A DNA stretch of 64,000 nt from Gerris lacustris. Lineage: Eukaryota > Arthropoda > Insecta > Hemiptera > Gerridae. The stretch is taken from positions 55,757,044-55,821,043 of the forward strand of contig OX578277.1 in the NCBI GenBank assembly GCA_951217055.1, in the 5' to 3' direction. This document shows, one piece after another, positions 37,242 through 46,200 of the stretch (its first letter is position 1; the number at the start of each line of letters is the position of its first letter). Made by a program: the position numbers and the translations under genes. The notes under the pieces are model-generated. The model saw only the letters and a list, made by a program, of their open reading frames with translations. It ran no database searches and had not been told where the DNA came from.

Positions 37242-40200
37242 GAGGATCCTCATATATAGGGATACCCCTTATTTAGTATAATTAATGATTTACATATTTG
37301 AATTTGGCGGGGACTCAGCCTGGAAATCTCGGATTGTCTCGGAGCCAAAGCCAGATCGACCACTTACTCTCGGACCCCTCAGCCTTTTAATTCCAATTGA
37401 GTTTTCTCGTAAATAAAAGCTCCAGGGACTTAATGAAGAAGTAATTAAATTATCAGAAGTCCTAATCCTACGATTGCGACCTACAGAGGGAAGACACGGA
37501 CCATAATTAATGAATTTAGTGAATTCAGTCTTAAGCCTAAAGGCACGCTGCGTTGTGACGTCACCAGGTGATAAGAGGGAACAGGTGGTTGTCGTGGGAG
37601 AAGCCAGTCGGAGGTGAGACTCGTTGAAGTAACGTTAGAGGGTAACCCAGATTCGGGACCCGTAGTATTCCGACTAGTAGAATATATAGAATAGATATTT
37701 GCTATTATTTGAAATCCGGATGTCTAAGATATTGTAGTAAAACAGTTTATCAAGTCATTTATAAAGATAAATTCAGTGTACGCCAGTTTCATCATTAAAG
37801 AAGTTTGAATCGGAATATCTGTCCGACAAGCTCCAGAGAACCGTCAGCGCCATTTTCCTTTGAGAGGTACGCATACTGCCCATGAGATCATCCTGACGAG
37901 GATTCAACATTCTACAGTTCAGATAAGTCAAATTTGTAGGAAATATATATCTGTTGCTAGTCTGTGTAACTGGTCTTAATACCTTAATGCATTAAAATAT
38001 TTAATACCTGAGTATAATAATTTTCTGATCTTTTGATCTCTCAGGAATTGCTAAGTCTTGAATTTGAAAGGAATTTTCTTATTAATAAAGCGAAGTCAAT
38101 TTTAACAATTTGTTTTTATTTAATGAGACGTCACAACCTTATTTACAATTTTAATAAAAATTTACATATAAATTTTCTTGCATCTGTGGGTAAGACAGAA
38201 TCAAGTCCAGGGGCGAACGTAAGTTCTATCTTGGCGACCCATCCTGAGATTCTCATTGCTCTTAAATATAGTAATCATCAAGGAGACTTGGAAGAAAGGT
38301 AATTTACCAGTTTTAATTAATCATTTTAATTTTATTCAATTTCAAATTTTATTCTCTTCTCCCCCCCCCCACGTCGAACTGTGAACCTTGTAATATATAT
38401 ATATATTTGTATACTACTCTTCAGCAGCTTTCATTTGATACCCCACTCAAAATTTAAAAAAAAAAAAAATTCGGGCTGACTTCACATTTTCAGGCACAAA
38501 ATTGGCAATTTTGAAAAATTGGGGATGCGCTTCCGGAATTTCCATCCCCCTACAATAAGGTATTAACATGAAATATTTCGAAATTTTAGGACCAGCCATT
38601 ACATAGTGGTTGGGGGGGGGGGATTTTTTTGGGGTATATTTTGAATTTAATACCAATAAGGAATGCAAAATTCAAAAAAGTATATATATATTTGAAACCT
38701 ACTATTCAGCAGTTTTCATTTGATACCCCATTCGACAGTTAAAAAAAAAAAAAAAAAAATTGAGTTTACCACATTTTTGCCAATTGCGCATGCGAATATT
38801 TAATTTTTAACTTCTGTATATTTTTCCTATGGTTGGGTCAAAAAGATGCACCAGTGTTTCAAATTTCAGCACTTAAGCTAAAACGGTTTGGGCCCTATGA
38901 ACCAAAGAGCGACGGACAGACGGACACATCACCCTCGGCATAATTGAGAAGTATCTACAAAACCCTAAAAACTGATCTGCCATGCATCCTCTTCGTCTCA
39001 ATCTGCGCCCAAATTATCTTTTAAAACCAATACTTGATCTTACCATATGACCACTGCCATGTTATTAATAATTCTCCTTATGAAATAATAAAAATCAACT
39101 AAATAATTTACAAATTCGTAGATTTAATTTTTGGAAAAAAAAATTACATAATAGTAATTTGTTTTCAAACGTATGACCTTCAGGTCTATAGCCAAGTGCT
39201 CTAACACAGAGCTAGGCATGTAATTGACCATTTGCGCCACAATTAGATTATTTGTAATAAATTATATTATTTTATTTTGAAGAAAAACATGTATTTCATC
39301 TATAACTTTGCAAATTTTCATTTTTGATTTATATTCATTTTTTCCCATTTGATTCTTCTTTGACAAGTTGTTGAAATAGATATATAAAAACTAACTGCCC
39401 TTGCTGAAAATGTTTAAGAATTAAAAAAAAATAAATAAATAAAAATAGGAATTATTGAAAGTCAAATAACTACTGAATGCGATTAGGAGGAAAAACGTTG
39501 TGTCTTTTATTTTAGGTCAAATCTTCCTGTTTTCAAAACCATATACTATTTCAGGAAAATTGGAAGAATATACCTCAAATAAGCAGAGAGAAGTAAACAT
39601 GAGAAAGTTTTTTAAAAAAAAAAAAAAAAAAACCTATGCGCGCAGAGGGCAGGAGAAAGAGTGTAGAGTGTAATTTGAGATATCACCTTCTCTTTCCAAC
39701 AAAAGAGGGAGAGGAAATCTCTAACTACTGCATAGTTTAAGTCAATCCTTGTCTTTCTTACTCACTGGAATCGCCTTTGTTTACAACATTTTTTTTAAAA
39801 TATTATAAAAATGTCCATATTATATGTGTCCATCAAGTGATTGTTTACATCTCACTTTTCAGCCGATTTTCAGCAAAATCAGATTTTTTTTCATCAATAC
39901 TTAAAAAAACTGTAGATTTTTTTCTGAGATTGTGGTTAAATGGACAACATTTTATAATTATATAATCAAAATCGTCAAAACAGTTGTTTAAAAATATTTA
40001 TTTCGCGTTTTCTTTGCCAAATTTTATTGAAATCAGTCCATTTTTGCACCTTACTATATAATATACACTATGCTCATGAGAAAGTAAAAACTGAATTAGA
40101 TATCTTAAGCTTTAAATTTAATTAAAAAGTTTACTAAAGTAAAATAAAGAAGTTTGGTTTGTTGCTAACATTAATTACTGACTATATCCCAAAGTATTTC

Positions 40201-43200
40201 TGAGGAAACTAGAAAAACTTTCTTAATAAATTTAATAAACCTTCACTAGTGATGATTCCTGTTCCTCAGATTCCTCAGTCTCTTGAGCAAGCCTGCAAGC
40301 TTCATTCCTTAACTCACTGTTCTGTTTTTCAAGTTGAGAGATCTTTCTTTCAAGAAGTTTAAAACCTTCAGAAACACGTTTAATCCCTCCTCCTCCTCCT
40401 CCTCCGTCTAGACCAGGCCACACTCCGGACTCTGAAGCATAAAGTATGATTAATGCAATAAAAGAAGAAAAAATAACACAAAATACCATTCATGCAAGTA
40501 GATAAAATATCTAATTTAATTAATTAAAAAATGAAGAGAAGAATTTTAAAAAAAAGAGGCTTGAAACCAATAACTAGTGGAACTTATTGCTAGTACCTCA
40601 GGGTTGAAGTATGATATTAAACCCATCCGGGAAAAAATAATAAAATTTCCCTACAAAAATAAAGAAATGTCATTGTCATTATTAAAAAATTATCTTTTCT
40701 TTGCCAAGTTACGAGTTGGACTCTTGATCAACCTGTTGCTCAATCAACTTCATTTCCATCATGGAATCACATTAAAGTCTCGCTGTAGCAAGTAGAAAGT
40801 AAAGTAGAATTATCTTTATTCAGAAATAGTTTCTGTTTGATTAAAATTAAGCAATTTATCAATATCTCGTAAGAATAAAACTCTTAAAGTGAATTTGTGA
40901 ATACACATAATCATAAAAGCTATGTGAAGTAAGATTCTATAGAAACCAAAGGGGTGTTAGCAATAGACAGAAACCATTTTTAGTGTGTTGTACCATTAAA
41001 TATAACAATAATATTTTCTTTTGTGTCTTCAGGGGTATTATTATAGCAAAAAAAGGAAGCACAGTATAATCATGACTCATAGTTAAATTTTGGATTTTTT
41101 TACAGTTTGTAAGGTGATACGTTACTGTATACTAATTTATTTAATGACTTGTTTTGTAAAATTTGAAAGAAACAAATATGCAAATATTCAGGTTTGAAAA
41201 TGTCTCAAAGTGAGAGAAAAAATATTACCAAAAAAATTAATAATAAAAAAAGCAAAGCAAATGAATTATTTATTTTTTATTATAATAATACCCCTGAAGA
41301 CACAAAAGAAAATATTATTGATAGAAACTACATTTTCCCTCTAATTATAATTGTAATAGAGAGTTTCTAGGTTGTTCTGATGACTAGATATTAATAGAAA
41401 GAAAACAATAGCATATAATTCATGTTAAAAGAGATAAGTCCCTTAGACCTGTAAAGAAGCTATTCCTCGCGATGATATGCAGATAAAAATTATGCAAATA
41501 AATTTGTTTGGTTCTGTTAAAAATATAAATCTGAAATTATAATTATAGTTTTATAAAAACTGAAAGCTTTTTCTTGACAATATTTAATGGAAGTATTGTG
41601 ATTTATATTTATGTCTCTGATTTCAAAAATTTCAAGTCACAAATCCTTTGCAAACATCAGGGAACATTTTTAATCCCATGTCAGTCCTTCCAACATTTTG
41701 GTAAACCAACATATCTTAAAAACTACTCATCCGATTTTAAGGAAATGTGGGTGGTAGGCCATATTAGTCCTTCTGGGCTCATTGGTTTTCTTCCACATGA
41801 GGACAATTGTTTTAAACACCTATATCTTTAAAAGTGCTCATCTGATTTTTAAGAAATTTGGATAGTTTGTCAACTGTAGCCCATAGATGGTCCCATAATA
41901 ATTTCAACCGTCTCATTAAATTTTGCTAAATTAATACTTTTATTCAAGTAAAACATTAAAACAATTTCAACAGATTTAAAAAGGGGAGAGGATTAAATAA
42001 ATTAGACAATAATGGGTTGTAAAAGCATATCATTAAATTATACGCACTAGGACAAAAAGAAGCTATTTACCAAACAAATTAGAAAATTTATTCACAGACT
42101 AAGACTAAATAAAACAAAATTGGTTTCCTTGTCTAGGATTATTAATGATTCCTTGCCTAGGATTATAATTCAAACTTGCCCAGGGGCCCGGAAATTCAGT
42201 GCTGATGTCTGACATTTATTTCTGTCAAGAAATTTTTTATTTTGGAGACAAAAAAAATCATTCTGAAGAATGATCACAATGCTTCTGATACCATTGGTAA
42301 GCTCAGAAGCAATAACTATATCAAATAAAAATAAATACTAATTTTCTTCATTTCATGGAAAAACATTGAATCATGGATATGTTTTTGGGCATTGAATCCA
42401 GATATATATTTCAATGTTTTCCCATGAAGTGGAGAAAATCAGTATACATTTGTCTAATTGATATAGTAGATGGATCTTAATGTGTGAAATGATGAAACAT
42501 TAATCCATTTTAATAGCTATTTTGTCCACTAAGAGCTCTGATATAATTTTATATAAAATTTAGAAGGATGTTCTAAAGGCAAAATATAGTACTACAATGA
42601 ATAAAAGAGAAAACCAATCCACCTCCTATTATATTCTAACTTTCTAGCACGATATTTAAGAGCGTCATTGCGACATGTCGCAATGACAGTTATGTCGCTT
42701 TTTGCGTGACGGAAATTTCTGCAGTCCCCCAGATCTAAAACATATCCATGTAAAAAAAAATCAAATCAGCTTTCAAATAATAAAAATACTCACCATCTTC
42801 TGAGACCGGAGTGGAATCACTGGTCATGACCTGAATGAGTTCAGTCTTCCTGAGTATCTCATGTTGAAGTTGAGTAATAGTATCCCTACATTTGGAGAGC
42901 TCTTCCTCCAGTGCTGCAACCCTACTTTCCAGTCTCCCATTTTGTTCGAGCAATTCCTTACCAATACGCGCAGTCAGTTCTAAGTCTTTCTCTTTCTATA
43001 TAAAACAGATAAAATTATGTTTAGTAAGTAGCATATAGAATATCATAGGAAAAATCTAGTAAAGAAGATAGTGGCATACAAAGATGCAAAGAGAATGTAG
43101 ACAGTCGCAACTTGAGTTTTTTGGATGCTTTTGTTTGTACTTAAAACAAAAAAAAATCAAAAATTTAAAAATAAGGCAGTAAGGAAATAGATTTGATTTC

Positions 43201-46200
43201 AAGACTTTTATAAGCTTCAAAATTGAATACACTGGGCTTGTTCTTAAACCACTAAAAATGATTTTATTTTCTTGTTTTTTTTTTTGTTTTCTTAACAGTG
43301 TTCGATTTATTCAAACCTTTTAAAAATAACAAGAGTAAACAACTGTTATTAATGACGGCATCAAAAAATATATTATTTATTTATTACATGTGATCCAAAA
43401 TGGCAAAAATCACTAAGATTATAATTTTATTTTACTTTCTGAAATTAAAATATAACATTTACAAATTAAATAATGCTCTATGACTTATCTTCTTTTTTTC
43501 TAGTTGAACTATTGTTATACAATGATGTTAAACTTTCTTCTTGACTGTTTTAACATTATTATTAGGCCATTATTCTGTCATTGTTCTCCATGGTTTAGGT
43601 CGATTTACCAGCAGGTAAACTTATGAATGTGTATAGGGTTTTTTGTAGAGTGGACAATAGTAAAAAATCTGTAATTAACTTTTTTTTTATAAAATCATCA
43701 CTAATGAGCCCTACAAAAGCTGCAAGCAGGACATGATTTTTTTTTAACAACAATGTTTTTTTTCGCTCACATAGAGTAGGAATATTTATGCCTTCATTTA
43801 AACCAGCATAGAATAAGGGGGGGGGGGGGGGTAAAAATTTACTTTTTTTTAAGGCGCCACGGCAAAAAATAATTATACCCCGACTCTTGATTTTCGGGAA
43901 AATTTTGAGTTGGTAATGTCAAAATCGGTTAGGAACCTTAAAAATCGTTTGACCAAACATTGGGTATGGGCAGTTTGAAAACCACTCCTTAAGGGTGAAA
44001 ATTGGCCTTAAAGGGCGAAATAGGGTGTTTTTGGGGTTTTTTGTACAAATAGGTGTGTTTGTCGTAGAGACATGCAGTTTTGTGGAAATTGTTAAGATTA
44101 TAGTGTATTTTAAGGGAAAAATTCTTTCTGTCGGGAAATTGGTTTATTTTAAATGGGAAATCGTCTACGGTCAAAAAGGGCACATTTTTAACACGTTTTT
44201 ACGTATAACTTTTGAAATAATTGAAAATTTTAATTTTTTTTTTTCAAGGTTTTAGTAGATCCCGCAGAGGTCCATAGCCGGTAACGAGAATTTTTTTTTT
44301 TTACGTGCACCCCCACTTAGGGGCGCCAATGGAAATTTGTTTTTCGCCGATCAGAAAACCGTAGATATTTGGTACGGGGTGTCGTATATCGTTGGAAAGC
44401 CCTTGGGAAGAGTACAAAAGTGATGCAAAAACATTTTTAAAAGTTTCACGTTTCAGGCCTTTTAATGTGAAAAAACACTTTTTACCACTTTTTTTCAAAC
44501 GTTTTTCTACATGGTTCACGTATCACCTCCTAGGGCATTTATACGACGCTATTGGGCTTTTGAGCCTTAAAAGCCTATGAAATGCTGCTCCTGGCGTTTT
44601 GCTTTTAAACTCGATGGTACTTTTTTGGTACTGTACCGTTCGCAAATTTAATCGGACAGGGTTCAAAAGGGTACCTGACTTTAGGTTATATTTTCCTCTT
44701 TAAGAATCCGGTTTGTTATTATATTTCTGATTCCTACTTCGGGAGCTACGTCTATGTGAAGGACGTCCTCCTTGGGTAGCCGCAACCAGAAGGGGACGTT
44801 GAACCGATTTGACAGAGGTATCATTGGAAAGGCCATTTAAAATGTACCAAATGTGTGCAAAAATATTTTTGAAAAAATGTACTAGGTTGGTACTTTAGTA
44901 CCCTTTTGTACTTGTACGAAAAACGCTACTTTTTAGTCTTTGTACTGTACCGTTTTTGAATTTCATAGGATCGGGCAAAAACTCAGATGGTATTTAGTAC
45001 TTTATAGTAGTAAAGTGTACATGAAAGGAAAAAATTATATTGATTAACATGCCGGGTACATGACGGGTACAAAGTTGTGTATCTCTGTTTAAGAAAAGGG
45101 CAAAATAGTTGCTGGCCGGCCGTGTTTGATATCGTTGGAAAACCCTTAAAACGTACTTTAAAAAAATACAAATATTTATCGAAAAAAGTCACGTTTCAGA
45201 CCCTTTTGAACGATAAATAGTTTTTCAGGCTCTCAAAAAGTGCGAGGTGAGTCCACCGTTGACCACTTTGATCCTAAGATTATTCTGTGACAAGATTGTC
45301 CTTTTAGAACCTAATACAGTATAATATTGTACAACTTAAGATGTACATTTAATTTAAGTACCTTTAGTACTTTTGGTACAAAAGGTACTTAAAGTCTGGG
45401 TACTGAGCAGATTAAATTTTTAATTTAATGTGTTTTGTAAAGGTATCTTTATGCAGGCATTTAGTAGGCCTACTGAGGCCTTATAATGCGGTTGTACTGA
45501 AAAAAAATATTTCTGTACATAAAAGGGTACTTTTGATACCGGTTTGTCGAAATACGCAAAAATACTCTACTTTTTATTTGTTTTACTGTACCGTTTTTGC
45601 TTTTCACAGGATCGGGCTGAAACTCATATGGTACTTACTACTTTGTAAAGTAAAGTGTGCGCGAAAGAAGAACCTTAAATTTATTACTGTACCCTGTCCA
45701 TGAGGGGTACATAGTGTTGTACCTCTGTTTTAGAAATGGTAAAAATAGTAGATGATCGGCCGTTTTTGGTATCGTTGGAAACCCCTTTAAGAGTACTCTA
45801 AAGTTGTATAAAAAAATTTGTACTTTCTCACATTTCATGTCTTTTTTGTTGAAATAACATTTTTTTCGGTTAACTTTTTGTAATTTTTTTAACCTAAGCT
45901 CAAACCCCGATTTGTTATTTTAACGAGCGAGGTCTACTGTTCACAGAACTACTAGTTATGTAAAAACAGTCAAGAAGAACCATACCATGTCTAACATCTA
46001 TACGTACAACAAAATCAAGTAAAAGAAAAGAAGATAAGTTATTACATATATCTTTTCGCTTCTTAAAACAATTAAGCATGCCACAATCTGAGGCATTGTT
46101 TTAAGAGCTATGATAATATGACGAAAAACTATACTTGAATCACTAACACTTTCATTAAACTAAAAATTAAAACCAAGCATCACAGGAATTTATCATGAAT

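Larger units (their letters stand above)
37021..38700 (+). repeat. Dispersed repeat family B (two copies; third at 56285)
   Basis: Copies at about 37021-37140 and 38535-38700 share ATAAGGTAT, CATGAA.TATTTC.AAAT and TTAGGAC.AGCC, then TTTTTTGGGGTATATTTT and a GAATGCA segment. A third copy is at 56285-56400. A TTTCATTTGATACCCCA segment is repeated at 38427 and 38718. Confidence 0.7.
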
